Assembly: GCF_001499655.1 (NCBI RefSeq)
Contig: NZ_LN879502.1
Location: forward strand, 186,001 to 250,000
Length of the DNA stretch: 64,000 nucleotides
Source of the DNA: Candidatus Protochlamydia naegleriophila
GTDB lineage: Bacteria; Chlamydiota; Chlamydiia; Chlamydiales; Parachlamydiaceae
Direction of reading: 5' to 3'
In this document: in pieces, positions 8,784 to 17,788 of the stretch
Layout of the letters: the number at the start of each line of letters is the position of its first letter
Position numbering within the stretch: position 1 is the stretch's first letter
Position numbers and translations under genes: made by a program
Notes under the pieces: model-generated
What the model saw: the letters and a program-made list of their open reading frames with translations, nothing else
Told to the model about the DNA's origin: nothing
The model's database searches: none

Positions 8784-8796
8784 AGGCTTAAATACT

Positions 8797-9243
8797 TTAA
8801 GCTTGTCGGCTGAGCAGTTGCACCCATAGTGGTTGGAAGAAGGTCTCATTAGTGAATTCTTCAACGTGTCCATTTCCAGCTTGGTTGCCTGTGAAGAAAT
8901 TGTTCACATCTCTAAAGAATCCTCTCGCCCCATTTTCAAGATTGTTGATTGGATTCTGCAATGCTTGGCAACGCTTTGCAAGTAAGAAAACATCGTGTCC
9001 GAGAGCATAAAGGCCTACCCCGATTGTCGCTGTCAAAACAGCCGATACGGGAGCAGTTGCAAAAAACGAAAGCGTAGAAATGGCTGTTAAAGCGCCCATT
9101 CCCATGATACCAGATGCAAAAATACGCATGGCCGATAGAGTGATACGCTGATTTTGTTCTTCGTTGCGTGGTGCTTCATTTTTGATTGCTCGAGCTACGT
9201 CGATGAGATCGCGTTGAATTGTATGAAAGAAACCATTAATCAT
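8797..9243 (-). CDS. Small two-span membrane protein (Inc-like candidate)
   Basis: This is a 148-residue protein. Residues 1-38 are hydrophilic. Residues about 41-63 (FASGIMGMGALTAISTLSFF) and 66-85 (SAVLTATIGVGLYALGHDVF) form two closely spaced membrane helices, and the C-terminus is hydrophilic and Asn-rich. This bilobed hydrophobic pattern in a short protein is the hallmark used to predict chlamydial inclusion-membrane proteins; no sequence family is recognised, so this remains a prediction. AAAGGAGA lies a few bases before the ATG, and an AT-rich leader is upstream. The gene ends at the terminator it shares with the NifU-like gene. Confidence 0.65.
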   Translation of the reverse strand: MINGFFHTIQRDLIDVARAIKNEAPRNEEQNQRITLSAMRIFASGIMGMGALTAISTLSFFATAPVSAVLTATIGVGLYALGHDVFLLAKRCQALQNPINNLENGARGFFRDVNNFFTGNQAGNGHVEEFTNETFFQPLWVQLLSRQA

Positions 9244-9341
9244 GAAAATCTCCTTTAAGATTAATAATATGGATAAATATTATAACTAAATATATTAGTT
9301 GTCAATTTTTTTTCTATTTATTGTTTTATATAACAAGTTAA

Positions 9342-10733
9342 TTACTTATTTGTATTCTCTGAAAGACTGAGCTGATCATTGCGAGAAGCGGGCAGTGCTT
9401 GGGCAATGATGGGTTGAAGTAAATCTTTGGCATTGTGATTCTGGTAAAGGTGGGTCACTATGTTGTTCCAGCTTTCGCCGAGTTTTTGGTCATTAGTGAA
9501 TTTTTTAAAATAATGGACTAGGTTTGGCTGAAAAAAGAGATGGCCAACTGCCTTTCCTTCATCTATCATTTGCAAAATCTCTAGGGGATCCTCATTGCCG
9601 AAAATGCTTGTTTGTAAAAGGGAAGCGGCTTCTTTGTCGAGCTGCTTAGCCGATTCGATGATCGAATGAATGAAAGGAATTTTATGAGGGCGGCAATCGT
9701 AGAGCGGGTAATGGCGCAAGAGAAGCCGTTCGATAAAGGACTGATCGCCTGTTGTAAGAGTTTGCGGTTCGGAGGCCTTGGCAAGAGTCAGGGAATGGGC
9801 TGGCTCGAGCTTGGCAAAGATGAGCTTACATTTTCGATTGCCTTTGGTTTTTTCTTTAAATTCTAAATTTTTGCAGTCCCATCCTTGTTTTTCATTTGGC
9901 GTGTATATGGAGATCTCTTTGAAATTATTGTTAAAAAGAGTCTTTCTTAGAAGAGAGTGGATATCTTTGACCGGCTGATTGAGCAAACAGATTGTGAGGT
10001 TGTTTGAGCTATCGAAGGTGCACAACGCTTCGATGAAGTCGGTGATGGCGCTGTCATGGTAGCCATAACCAGAAAAAAGCTTGTTATTTTGAGCAAATTC
10101 TTCAAGGCTTGTTTTGTTAAAAGAACGACCTAAAATGAGTTTTGTGAGGGCTGAGGGTAAAAATTGGAGCTGAGCTAAGCGCTGCAAGGACTGATCGCCC
10201 CGGTGCTTTTCCCCATATGCATATAAATCGGGATCTAAGATGAGCCCATAGTCTTCTTTGCCGACTCCAAGAGGATACACAGTTCCCTCGACAGTTCCCC
10301 TTGTCGGCTGACCCGCTCCATATTCGCGAAGGCGCAGCATGGGGACATTCGATTCTCTGATAAACTTTGGAATGGTCGAATCATGGTAAGTCGGATAGAT
10401 AATCATACATGCACAGGCATCGATTTTCTTGGGAAGTTGTTTTTCTTTGCAAAAGGTCAAATCAGTAAGCGTGCTTAACTCACTGGCATCAATCACATGC
10501 TTGTTGGATGCAAACATCATTTTTTCCATGAGCGACAACGATGGCTGTACGACTGAAAAAATGACCTCATAAGCAGGAAATATCTGCTGAACCATGGCAG
10601 CCACTTTAGCGCCCCCAATGATATCTCCCATTCCATCCAATTGCAGGGCAAATACCCCTATCGACTTTTTTGTAGCCTGCTGGGTCGTCATTATTTGAGA
10701 GTTAGAATGAAACTCTTTAGCGAGAGGTAACAT
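9342..10733 (-). CDS. Possible GT-B type glycosyltransferase
   Basis: This is a 463-residue cytoplasmic-looking protein. Its N-terminus after about residue 20 reads IGVFALQLDGMGDIIGGAKVA, which looks like the first strand, glycine loop and helix of a GT-B Rossmann domain. The C-terminal half carries TTGDQSFIERLLLRHYPLYD, similar in kind to the donor-binding segments of GT-B enzymes such as EarP (GEDSF...). Between them are FSGYGYHDSAITDFIEAL and NLTICLLNQP, suggesting a second Rossmann strand. Nothing more specific is recognised. The ATG at 10733 follows an AT-rich leader; an alternative internal ATG (about residue 15) is possible. The next gene is divergent. Glycosyltransferase is a moderate-to-low confidence guess; that it is a real gene is not in doubt. 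Confidence 0.55.
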   Translation of the reverse strand: MLPLAKEFHSNSQIMTTQQATKKSIGVFALQLDGMGDIIGGAKVAAMVQQIFPAYEVIFSVVQPSLSLMEKMMFASNKHVIDASELSTLTDLTFCKEKQLPKKIDACACMIIYPTYHDSTIPKFIRESNVPMLRLREYGAGQPTRGTVEGTVYPLGVGKEDYGLILDPDLYAYGEKHRGDQSLQRLAQLQFLPSALTKLILGRSFNKTSLEEFAQNNKLFSGYGYHDSAITDFIEALCTFDSSNNLTICLLNQPVKDIHSLLRKTLFNNNFKEISIYTPNEKQGWDCKNLEFKEKTKGNRKCKLIFAKLEPAHSLTLAKASEPQTLTTGDQSFIERLLLRHYPLYDCRPHKIPFIHSIIESAKQLDKEAASLLQTSIFGNEDPLEILQMIDEGKAVGHLFFQPNLVHYFKKFTNDQKLGESWNNIVTHLYQNHNAKDLLQPIIAQALPASRNDQLSLSENTNK

Positions 10734-10946
10734 GAAGGCTCCTTGGTAAAAATATTAATTGTGCAATTTTAAGTTAAAATTATATTAATCAATCATAAAA
10801 AAATGATGAATTTGAATGAAATGATAAAAACGCTCTCTAATAATCATAAATTCAATTTTAAGATTTGTTTGTTATTAATTTATTTAATTGTTTTTTAATT
10901 AAACAGATATTATTTTTATGATTTGAATTTGAAATTAAGGTGAAGA

Positions 10947-11747
10947 ATGATTGGACCTAATAACAGTGTTGGTAGAGTAGATGATTATATGAATGGCCCG
11001 TTACAGGAGACTTCCAACGAAGGCGAGGAGAGCAAGTGTTCGGTTGTTTATGTCGAGCCTGAGCCTGTATTTGGACTAGATGAGTCTTCTCAGCAATTTA
11101 TCGATGATTTCTTCAAGAAGGAGTCCTATTTTTCGAAAGCTACGCAAGAATTTACTAGAAATATCTTTGATAAAGGTGGCTTTACGGTCGCTCGATTGAT
11201 CACTGACCAGTTGTTAGTCCAAGATTTTATAAACGAATTGCGAGCGTCGATTCAGCATTCCATTGCCTTGTGCAGCAAAATCAATTTTTCCAAATCGTAT
11301 GAAAAAGAGAAATTGACATATCCTTCGACTCATGTGATGGAAGAGTTAGTGGAATCAGTTTTAAGCATTAGAAAAAAGTTTTCTAAGTTTAGAAAGACAC
11401 AAGAGTTTTTAAAGCGATTTGACGAGGCTTTCAAGCCTTTCTTGCTTCACTTAGAAAAGCAGATAAAAGAACAAGCTTCCGAGTCGCGTGCCTTGCAAAT
11501 AGAAAAGCTTATGTTTGAGACTGATAGCAACTTAGATCCGGGAGAAAAAGAGTTCCAATTGGCCGTTGCGCAGCACCACTTAGAAGACTTGAAGAATAAG
11601 CCTGGGCAGTATTGGAGCGAATTGAATAGCATCCTTAATTTGAGCCGCTTTGATTGGATTGAGCGGCAGGCAACGAGAAGAGAATTGAAGTTCTTTCAGT
11701 TTATAACAACTGTTTACGATAGGCTCAATCCGATAATGGATGGATAG
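10947..11747 (+). CDS. Hypothetical protein, helical
   Basis: This is a 266-residue protein preceded by TTAAGGTGAAGA, a good ribosome site, and by about 200 bases of AT-rich leader. It starts MIGPNNSVGRVDDYMNG with an acidic first 40 residues. The rest is rich in Lys, Glu, Phe and Leu and appears wholly helical (for example residues 120-170). There is no signal peptide, membrane span or catalytic motif. I do not recognise it. The leader type and the lack of relatives among core genes suggest a lineage-specific protein. It ends at a clear terminator facing the convergent gene at 11814. Confidence 0.65.
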   Translation: MIGPNNSVGRVDDYMNGPLQETSNEGEESKCSVVYVEPEPVFGLDESSQQFIDDFFKKESYFSKATQEFTRNIFDKGGFTVARLITDQLLVQDFINELRASIQHSIALCSKINFSKSYEKEKLTYPSTHVMEELVESVLSIRKKFSKFRKTQEFLKRFDEAFKPFLLHLEKQIKEQASESRALQIEKLMFETDSNLDPGEKEFQLAVAQHHLEDLKNKPGQYWSELNSILNLSRFDWIERQATRRELKFFQFITTVYDRLNPIMDG

Positions 11748-11777
11748 CAACCCTTTGCTAAGTTCTATTCTTTTGTG

Positions 11778-11806
11778 AAAGGCAACTCTTTTGAAGAGCT
11801 GCCTTT
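11778..11806. terminator. Rho-independent terminator between convergent genes
   Basis: The stem AAAGGCAACTCTT/AAGAGCTGCCTTT has one mismatch, a 3-base loop and A/T-rich flanks. It is placed directly after the gene ending at 11747 and before the stop of the convergent gene. Confidence 0.75.
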
Positions 11807-11813
11807 CTATTAT

Positions 11814-12122
11814 CTAGGCTTTTAGCTTGCTTAAATAGTCTGCGACAATAGCCGTAGTTTTAAAGCAGTTGATTTGCTGTTGAAAGCCTTTAATGGTTAA
11901 ACTCCAATTTCTGTGCTTTTCAAGCCATTCTCTTTCAAATTCCAAATAACAGTTGGGCTTAGGGTTTGTTATGATTCCCTGCTCTATTATTTCATGTATT
12001 CCATATCTTTCGCGATGAACGACGTAATACACATGGGTTAAACTCTCTGCAGATTGGGGGACAGGAATGGAATAAGCTGCTGCTGTTCTATGAGAAGAGC
12101 AGGCTGCCATTGTCGGTGTCAT
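11814..12122 (-). CDS. Small hypothetical protein
   Basis: This is a 102-residue protein starting MTPTMAACSSHRTAAAY. GAGGA lies seven bases before the ATG, and the stop is followed at once by a terminator, so it is probably a true gene despite its size. The sequence is soluble in type, with a Tyr/His-rich middle (VYYVVHRERYGIHEII) and a helical C-terminus. No family is recognised, and no link with its neighbours is visible. Confidence 0.55.
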   Translation of the reverse strand: MTPTMAACSSHRTAAAYSIPVPQSAESLTHVYYVVHRERYGIHEIIEQGIITNPKPNCYLEFEREWLEKHRNWSLTIKGFQQQINCFKTTAIVADYLSKLKA

Positions 12123-12219
12123 AATCGATCCTCAGTTTTTAAAAGATGGATCGACTATACAGGTTAGCCAATTAATTCAAAAAAAAAACTGCTTTGCGGC
12201 TTGAAAACCTAAAAGGTAT

Positions 12220-12993
12220 CTAATTTTTTTCGGGTGCGTGGGCTAGCTCTGCAGGAAACACGAATTCTCCGGCATAAAATTGTTTGGATGTACCGTCAAG
12301 AAGCTTAATTTGTACGGAACCGTCGTGATGCAAAGTTTCAAAAAAACCTTCCAGTAACGTGCGGTCGTCATGAAAGCGGACAGGCTGGCCAGGCTTGAAG
12401 GCGGAACGCAATTGAAAAGAGGGGAAAAAGGGTTCGAATCCATGCGTGAGGAAATGAGCCAGGTAAGAGGTAAATTGCACGTCTAGGACTTTTAAAATCG
12501 TGTCAACGTCAAACTCCTCACCACTTTCGACCAGCAGCGAGGTGGCAGGGCGGTCGATTTTTTTTAAAAGTTTCGCCGGCATATTAATGTTAAGGCCGAT
12601 TCCATTGATGACGCATCGCTTTTGATTTGGCAAAGCTACGGTTTCGCATAAAATACCGGCTACTTTTTTGCCATTGAGCAGCACATCATTGGGCCATTTC
12701 AAAGTCGGGTTAAAATGGAGATCTTCTAAGACTCGTGCGGCTGCAAGCGCTAGAAGTTGAGGAAAATGTCCAATATCGGTTCGCTGGGCATCTACGTGAA
12801 AACAAAAAGTGGCATAGATGTTGAGTTTGGAAGGTGATTGCCAGCGCCTTTTAAAGCGTCCTCTGCCAGCTGTCTGTTTGGATGCGGTTACTAATGTAAC
12901 TCCTTCAGGATCCATTTGCTCGACGTGTTCTTTCGCCCACGTATTGGTAGAACCAATTGTTTCAAAATGATAGTGTAAGATCGAGGAAGCCAT
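12220..12993 (-). CDS. birA: Biotin--[acetyl-CoA-carboxylase] ligase
   Basis: This is a 257-residue group I biotin protein ligase. It activates biotin to biotinyl-AMP and attaches it to the biotin carboxyl carrier protein of acetyl-CoA carboxylase. The motifs ETIGSTNTWAKE, the biotin/ATP loop GRGRFKRRW (about residues 43-51) and KWPNDVLLNGKKVAGIL are all present, followed by the small C-terminal SH3-like domain. There is no N-terminal helix-turn-helix, so it is an enzyme only, not a repressor. It is divergent from rodA, as in other chlamydiae where birA and rodA are neighbours. Confidence 0.93.
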   Translation of the reverse strand: MASSILHYHFETIGSTNTWAKEHVEQMDPEGVTLVTASKQTAGRGRFKRRWQSPSKLNIYATFCFHVDAQRTDIGHFPQLLALAAARVLEDLHFNPTLKWPNDVLLNGKKVAGILCETVALPNQKRCVINGIGLNINMPAKLLKKIDRPATSLLVESGEEFDVDTILKVLDVQFTSYLAHFLTHGFEPFFPSFQLRSAFKPGQPVRFHDDRTLLEGFFETLHHDGSVQIKLLDGTSKQFYAGEFVFPAELAHAPEKN

Positions 12994-13291
12994 GGAGGAT
13001 ACCCTAATTATTCAAAATATTTACAACTAATGAAAGTTGTGTGGAAAATATTAAAGCCTTAGCAAACATTTATGGTAGATTCGCTAGCATACAGGTGATA
13101 GGCTTTGATCGATGACAGTCGATGATAAATGATAAGGGTCTTAATAGAAAGATATTAAGATGGTATTTTATCAACCCTATCTTATCCGCCTGGCATAGTA
13201 TGTAAATGCACTAATTTTCATCAGAATTTGACTTGCGCATTCTATTAATTCTTGATATGGTACTATTTTAGCTATTTTTTTTCTGCAAGTT

Positions 13292-14428
13292 ATGTGGAGT
13301 CCTCGTTATCTTACTCGTTTAGACTTTAGAGTCATCCCCGTTATCATTAGTTTAATGGTGATCAGTCTGCTGGTGGTATCATCTTTTACAATGGATCCAT
13401 CGTCTGACCATACGGAAGAATTATTTTTAACGCCCGTTGTGCGCTCTCAAATTCAGTGGTTTGCGATTGGGCTGGCCGTTTATCTTTTCTTTGCAGGCTT
13501 TGACTACAATAAATTAAGGGAATGGACCTGGATTTTATACGTCATCGTCCTCTTGTCATTGATTGGCCTCTTTTTTACCGACTCCATTCAACGCGTACAT
13601 AGATGGTATCGAATTCCCTTCATCAACATCAGTTTTCAACCATCGGAATATGCTAAATTTGTGGTGGTGGTCACTTTGAGTTGGTTTTTAGAAAGAAGGC
13701 GTTCTGATGCAGGTTCGTGGAGTACGGCTTTTTACGCAGGCATCATTGTGGGAATTCCCTTTATTCTCATCCTCAAACAGCCTGATCTAGGCACTGCTTT
13801 GGTCCTTTTTCCGATCACATTGGTCATGTTTTATTTTGGTGATTTGCGGCCATCGATTGTTAAGGCGATGACAATTGGAGGGGGGCTTGGCCTCTTTTTG
13901 GTCGCCATCATTTTTCTTGGGATTCTTCCGCACGAAACATTGCGACCCTATGCAACTAAGGTTTTAAAGGATTATCAATTTGACCGTTTGGATCCAGCCA
14001 CCCACCATCAGAAAGCAGCAGCGACTGCCATTGCACTTGGCGGGCTTACGGGTACGGGATGGCGAAAAAGTGAGTTTAGTGGGCGAGGCTGGCTGCCAGC
14101 GCCGTATACCGATTCCGTTTATCCCGCTTTCGGAGAAGAATTTGGCTTTATTGGCCTTCTTTTACTCATGGTCCTTTATTATGCTTTAATCTATTTTAGT
14201 TTTCAGGTCAGTGCAGTTGCAAAAGACCCTTTCGGCCGATTACTCTCAGCTGGTGTGACGGTTTACTTGGCGATGCACATTCTCGTTAACATCGGAATGA
14301 TGTGTGGCTTTTTGCCTATTACGGGTGTTCCTCTGGTTCTTGTGACTTATGGCGGATCATCTATCTTATCAACAATGATGGCTTTAGGTATTTTACAAAG
14401 CATTTATAGTCGGAGGTTCATGTTTTAA
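13292..14428 (+). CDS. rodA: Rod-shape-determining SEDS protein RodA
   Basis: This is a 378-residue SEDS-family integral membrane protein with about ten membrane helices. SEDS proteins are peptidoglycan glycosyltransferases that work with a class B penicillin-binding protein; in chlamydiae, RodA acts in the narrow peptidoglycan ring used for division. Recognisable family segments are KQPDLGTALVLFP (conserved Asp), LPAPYTDSVYPAFGEEFGFI, and GMMCGFLPITGVPLVLVTYGG. The length fits RodA rather than the longer FtsW. The stop codon overlaps the ATG of the next gene (TAATG), so the two are translationally coupled. Confidence 0.93.
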   Translation: MWSPRYLTRLDFRVIPVIISLMVISLLVVSSFTMDPSSDHTEELFLTPVVRSQIQWFAIGLAVYLFFAGFDYNKLREWTWILYVIVLLSLIGLFFTDSIQRVHRWYRIPFINISFQPSEYAKFVVVVTLSWFLERRRSDAGSWSTAFYAGIIVGIPFILILKQPDLGTALVLFPITLVMFYFGDLRPSIVKAMTIGGGLGLFLVAIIFLGILPHETLRPYATKVLKDYQFDRLDPATHHQKAAATAIALGGLTGTGWRKSEFSGRGWLPAPYTDSVYPAFGEEFGFIGLLLLMVLYYALIYFSFQVSAVAKDPFGRLLSAGVTVYLAMHILVNIGMMCGFLPITGVPLVLVTYGGSSILSTMMALGILQSIYSRRFMF

Positions 14429-14865
14429 TGACACAACCTGAATTTATTTTTTCTCCTGGGCTTTGGTTGGGAGAAGGTAAAATTACCTTTAGTGCTTCGC
14501 ACGAGTTTATTAAATTTTATACCCGCTGGCAAATTGTGCAAGAAAGTTCCGAATTGATTCGTGCTGTTCAAGTGGTTGAAATGCAGGGAATCGATGAACA
14601 AGTCATCAACACATTTATGTTTAAAGACATCCAGCCTCATGCCTTTACCGTCTCTTTAGAAAATAGCATTGTAGGTCAAATTACCGGAACCGGCTTGCGG
14701 CAGGAAAATACCGTGGCTTGGGAATTTCGGGGACAGCGAGCTTTTGAGGGGTTCGAGGTCTATGAAAGGCAAGAAAATGGCGATTATTTTTTGCATGCCG
14801 AATATGGATCGCCCGATGAATTTCGCACAATCATCGAAGGGCTTGTTTGGAATAAGGGGGCTTAG
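14428..14865 (+). CDS. Conserved-looking small beta-rich protein coupled to rodA
   Basis: This is a 145-residue soluble protein starting MTQPEFIFSPGLWLGEGKI. The alternating polar/hydrophobic pattern (KITFSASHEFIKFYTRWQIV, then AWEFRGQRAFEGFEVYE) suggests a beta-barrel or lipocalin-like fold. There is no signal peptide and no family I recognise. Translation is coupled to rodA by the TAATG overlap, which implies stoichiometric or functional linkage, perhaps in envelope biology; that is inference. Confidence 0.7.
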   Translation: MTQPEFIFSPGLWLGEGKITFSASHEFIKFYTRWQIVQESSELIRAVQVVEMQGIDEQVINTFMFKDIQPHAFTVSLENSIVGQITGTGLRQENTVAWEFRGQRAFEGFEVYERQENGDYFLHAEYGSPDEFRTIIEGLVWNKGA

Positions 14866-15292
14866 CTTTACCCTTTTCCAAAAGCAGCATTGATAGATCC
14901 CTGAAGAATCGGGGTAAAGCCAACTTTTCTAAGCAATTGGCAATCAGTCGCTCTTCGAGTTCTTATTATTTTCTATTCCGTTACCCACAGTTCACTGAAT
15001 GAAGGAACTCCTAGCCAATCATCCTTGATTGCTTGAATGTCTTTCTCCTGCAATGGTGTAGATAAATTGAGTCGCCATAAAAGGATTAAAAAAGTATACT
15101 TTGTAGCTTAAAACTTTTTTAATCTTATTGTGAGCCTTCTTTATTAATAGGCTTTTTGGCTTATGCAAGATTTACTTTGAGTAACTAGGCATTTAATGCT
15201 TCCTTTCAATAGTCATGTCAGAGACATTTTCACCTTTCTTTAAACCAAGCCTTATAAACCCCTAGAATAGAGATATTCAACCAAGGATTAGC
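14866..15292. other. Intergenic region with a dispersed repeat copy and an inverted repeat before tyrP
   Basis: This stretch has no gene. It holds repeat copy B (14942-14992) and an AT-rich inverted repeat, GATTAAAAAAGT at 15084-15095 and its complement at 15113-15124, giving a 12-base stem with a 17-base loop. A GC-poor stretch leading to tyrP follows. The hairpin could be a terminator-like or regulatory leader element of tyrP, but no tryptophan or tyrosine codon run or known riboswitch is visible. Confidence 0.45.
14942..14992. repeat. Dispersed repeat, copy B
   Basis: This 51-base segment from AATCAGTCGCTCTTCGAG to TTACCCACAGTT matches 39224-39274 with 47 of 51 bases; the four differences are all C/T changes. 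The hairpin half present in the other two copies is not preserved here. Confidence 0.65.
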
Positions 15293-16483
15293 ATGGAGCA
15301 TTATACAATCAAAAAAGGCAGTCTTCTCGGGGGCGTTTTACTCGTTGCTGGGTGTTGTATTGGAGCCGGAATGCTCGGGTTGCCTGTTTTAAGTGCACAA
15401 GCAGGTTTTAATCCAAGTGTTGTCATGTTTGTACTCTGCTGGTTATTTATGCTTTGTACGGGGCTTTTACTCTTAGAGGTTAATTTATGGTTTGGCGAAG
15501 AGATTAGCATCATTACTATGGCAGAACGGACATTAGGTTGGATGGGAAAAGCTGTCAGCTGGTTTGTTTTTCTTTTTCTTTTCTATTCGTTGATGGTGGC
15601 CTATGTGGCTGCCAGCGGCTCTCTGGTAACCGACTTTATTACTCAGTTAAGCGGATGCGTTCTTTATCCTGGCATTGGCAGCCTTCTTTTTTGCCTGTTG
15701 TTTGGGACTTTAATCTATCTTGGCATTGGGGCAGTCGATTGGTTTAACAGGATTCTGATGATGGGATTGATTGCGGCGTATGTATGCTTAGTTATCATGG
15801 GAATGCCTCACGTGGATGCATCCCTGCTCAAGCATCAGGATTGGGGCGCTGCGACGCTTGTTTTGCCGGCAGTGATTGTCTCTTTTGGCTTTCATAATTT
15901 AGTTCCAAGTTTGACGACCTATTTCAATAGCAACGCCAAGCTGCTAGTTAAGGCTATTGTATTTGGAAGTGCGGTTCCGCTCGTCATCTACCTTGCATGG
16001 GAATGGTTGATTCTTGGACTCGTTCCGCTATCAGAATTTAAAGAAGCCTTGGATCACGGTGAAATTGCGACTGAAGCTTTGGGAGATGCTGTTGGAGTGT
16101 CTTGGATTTTGGATATTGCTCAGGCTTTTGCTTTTTTTGCCATCGTCACCTCCTTCTTAAGCGTCGCGGTAAGCTTTGTCGACTTTTTGGCAGATGGATT
16201 ATCAATTAAAAAGACTCCTGTTGGTAAGATTGTGCTGTCTGGTTTGGTTTTAGGGCCCCCCTTGCTGTGTTCACTGCTTTATCCCTCCATTTTTTTAATT
16301 GCCTTAAATTATGCAGGAGGTTTTGGAGCCGTAATATTGTTCGGAATTTTACCGGCACTGATGGTTTGGAAAGGGCGTTATACAAAAAAATTAGGTTTGC
16401 CTCAGATTGTTCCAGGCGGAAAGCCGCTTTTAATTGCCGTGATTCTCTTTTCAATTTGGATCATCGCGTTGCAATTAAATTAA
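15293..16483 (+). CDS. tyrP: Aromatic amino acid (tyrosine/tryptophan) permease
   Basis: This is a 396-residue inner-membrane transporter of the HAAAP family with about eleven membrane helices. The family start is evident: IKKGSLLGGVLLVAGCCIGAGMLGLPVL, with the Gly-rich first helix that binds substrate. Later segments SFGFHNLVPSLTTYF and FLSVAVSFVDFLADGL are typical of TyrP/Mtr. It imports tyrosine or tryptophan by proton symport. It stands directly upstream of trpS on the same strand, so an aromatic-amino-acid supply unit is likely. Chlamydiae often carry more than one tyrP gene; only one is seen here. The exact substrate is not certain. Confidence 0.9.
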   Translation: MEHYTIKKGSLLGGVLLVAGCCIGAGMLGLPVLSAQAGFNPSVVMFVLCWLFMLCTGLLLLEVNLWFGEEISIITMAERTLGWMGKAVSWFVFLFLFYSLMVAYVAASGSLVTDFITQLSGCVLYPGIGSLLFCLLFGTLIYLGIGAVDWFNRILMMGLIAAYVCLVIMGMPHVDASLLKHQDWGAATLVLPAVIVSFGFHNLVPSLTTYFNSNAKLLVKAIVFGSAVPLVIYLAWEWLILGLVPLSEFKEALDHGEIATEALGDAVGVSWILDIAQAFAFFAIVTSFLSVAVSFVDFLADGLSIKKTPVGKIVLSGLVLGPPLLCSLLYPSIFLIALNYAGGFGAVILFGILPALMVWKGRYTKKLGLPQIVPGGKPLLIAVILFSIWIIALQLN

Positions 16484-16629
16484 TAAAGGGCATCGAGTTT
16501 TAAAGCTCCAGGTGGCAAAATAGCCTCACAGACCGCAATCAATTATTGCTTTTAAGAGTCATTGTACTCAAGCCAACAAGAGCGTGTGCTTGTCAATCAA
16601 GTTAATTTAGAACAAATGGATCAATAGTC

Positions 16630-17694
16630 ATGACTGAGAAAAAACGGATTTTAACGGGCGATCGTCCAACGGGGCTTCTCCATTTAGGGCACTATGTCGG
16701 CTCGCTCAAAAATCGCATTGCACTGCAAGATACCTATGAATGCTATATCATTATTGCTGACTTGCACACCCTAACGACAAAGCCTTCAAAAGAGGAAATC
16801 CTGTTGCTGCGCGAGAATGTGCGCCTGATGGTGCTCGATTATTTAGCTTGTGGACTCGATCCAAAAAAAGTGACCATCTATCTTCAGTCTGCCACGCCTG
16901 CAGTCTATGAGATGAATTTGATCTTTGAAATGCTCATCTCTCTTAATCGTTTAACAGGTCTTCCGAGCCTCAAGGAAATGGCACGTAATGCCCATTTGGA
17001 CAATGACAGCATTCCCTTTGGCTTAATCGGCTATCCTGTTTTGCAAACGGCCGATATTCTAATGCCAAAAGCTCACCTTGTTCCGGTTGGCAAAGACAAC
17101 GAGGCGCATATCGAGCTTGCTCGCGACATTGCAAGGCGTTTCAATCAGTACTATGGCGAGATTTTCCCCATGCCAGAAGTCTTGCTCAGCGAAACGCCTA
17201 CTTTAATTGGAACGGACGGCAAAGGTAAGATGAGTAAGTCGGCTAATAATACGATTTTGTTATCCGATGATGCCAAGGCAGTCGAGAAAAAAGTGAAAGG
17301 AATGTATACAGATCCTAATCGTCTTCGTGCCGATACACCGGGTACCGTTGAAGGCAACCCTGTTTTCATTTATCACGATCTTTTTAATACGCGCAAAGAT
17401 GAGGTGGAAGATCTAAAATCGCGTTATCGCGAAGGGCGTGTCGGGGATGTTGAAGTGAAAGCAAAACTAACGACTGCAATCAATGAATTTTTAGAACCGA
17501 TCCGTGAAAGACGCAAGCTTTATGAGTGTGAAAAAGGATTAATCGAAGAAATTATTTACGATGGCACCGAAAAAATGAATGAAGTGTCGCAAGCAACTCT
17601 TAAAGAGATGCGAAATGCAATGGGAATGGGCGGCGCTTGGAATAAAATTTCAAGGGTAGCAAGAGACCGCAAAAAGCAAATGACCGGATCATAA
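16630..17694 (+). CDS. trpS: Tryptophanyl-tRNA synthetase
   Basis: This is a 354-residue class I aminoacyl-tRNA synthetase that charges tRNA-Trp in the cytoplasm. The HIGH-type motif is in [15 protein letters not shown], the Trp/ATP pocket includes [22 protein letters not shown], and the KMSKS loop is [13 protein letters not shown]. The C-terminal helix bundle is complete. In pathogenic Chlamydia trpS is followed directly by uvrB; here about 7.7 kb of other genes lie between them. Confidence 0.95.
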   Translation: MTEKKRILTGDRPTGLLHLGHYVGSLKNRIALQDTYECYIIIADLHTLTTKPSKEEILLLRENVRLMVLDYLACGLDPKKVTIYLQSATPAVYEMNLIFEMLISLNRLTGLPSLKEMARNAHLDNDSIPFGLIGYPVLQTADILMPKAHLVPVGKDNEAHIELARDIARRFNQYYGEIFPMPEVLLSETPTLIGTDGKGKMSKSANNTILLSDDAKAVEKKVKGMYTDPNRLRADTPGTVEGNPVFIYHDLFNTRKDEVEDLKSRYREGRVGDVEVKAKLTTAINEFLEPIRERRKLYECEKGLIEEIIYDGTEKMNEVSQATLKEMRNAMGMGGAWNKISRVARDRKKQMTGS

Positions 17695-17764
17695 AGCTCT
17701 GATTATTAATCCATTTAGTTCAAAATGCGCGCTGTCTTTTTTGCTAATCGAATCAGATTTCAAG

Positions 17765-17788
17765 CCCGTGATTGCATCCAATCACGGG
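17765..17788. terminator. Terminator hairpin between trpS and the C58-like gene
   Basis: This is a perfect 10-base stem, CCCGTGATTG with its complement, with a CATC loop. The 3' arm includes the stop codon region of the convergent gene. A short T-rich tract follows on the plus strand. Confidence 0.7.

Noticed and set aside
12429-12443. GGTTCGAATCC, like a tRNA T-arm
   Set aside because: It lies inside the birA coding region in frame, and no acceptor or anticodon stems could be drawn around it.
13012-13291. Possible small RNA in the birA-rodA spacer
   Set aside because: Repeated GATGATAAATGATAAG-like words exist, but no stable hairpin with a T-run or other evidence of a transcript.
15084-15124. 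Possible T-box or tryptophan-type leader before tyrP
   Set aside because: Only an AT-rich inverted repeat is present; no T-box sequence, specifier loop or leader peptide with Trp/Tyr codons.
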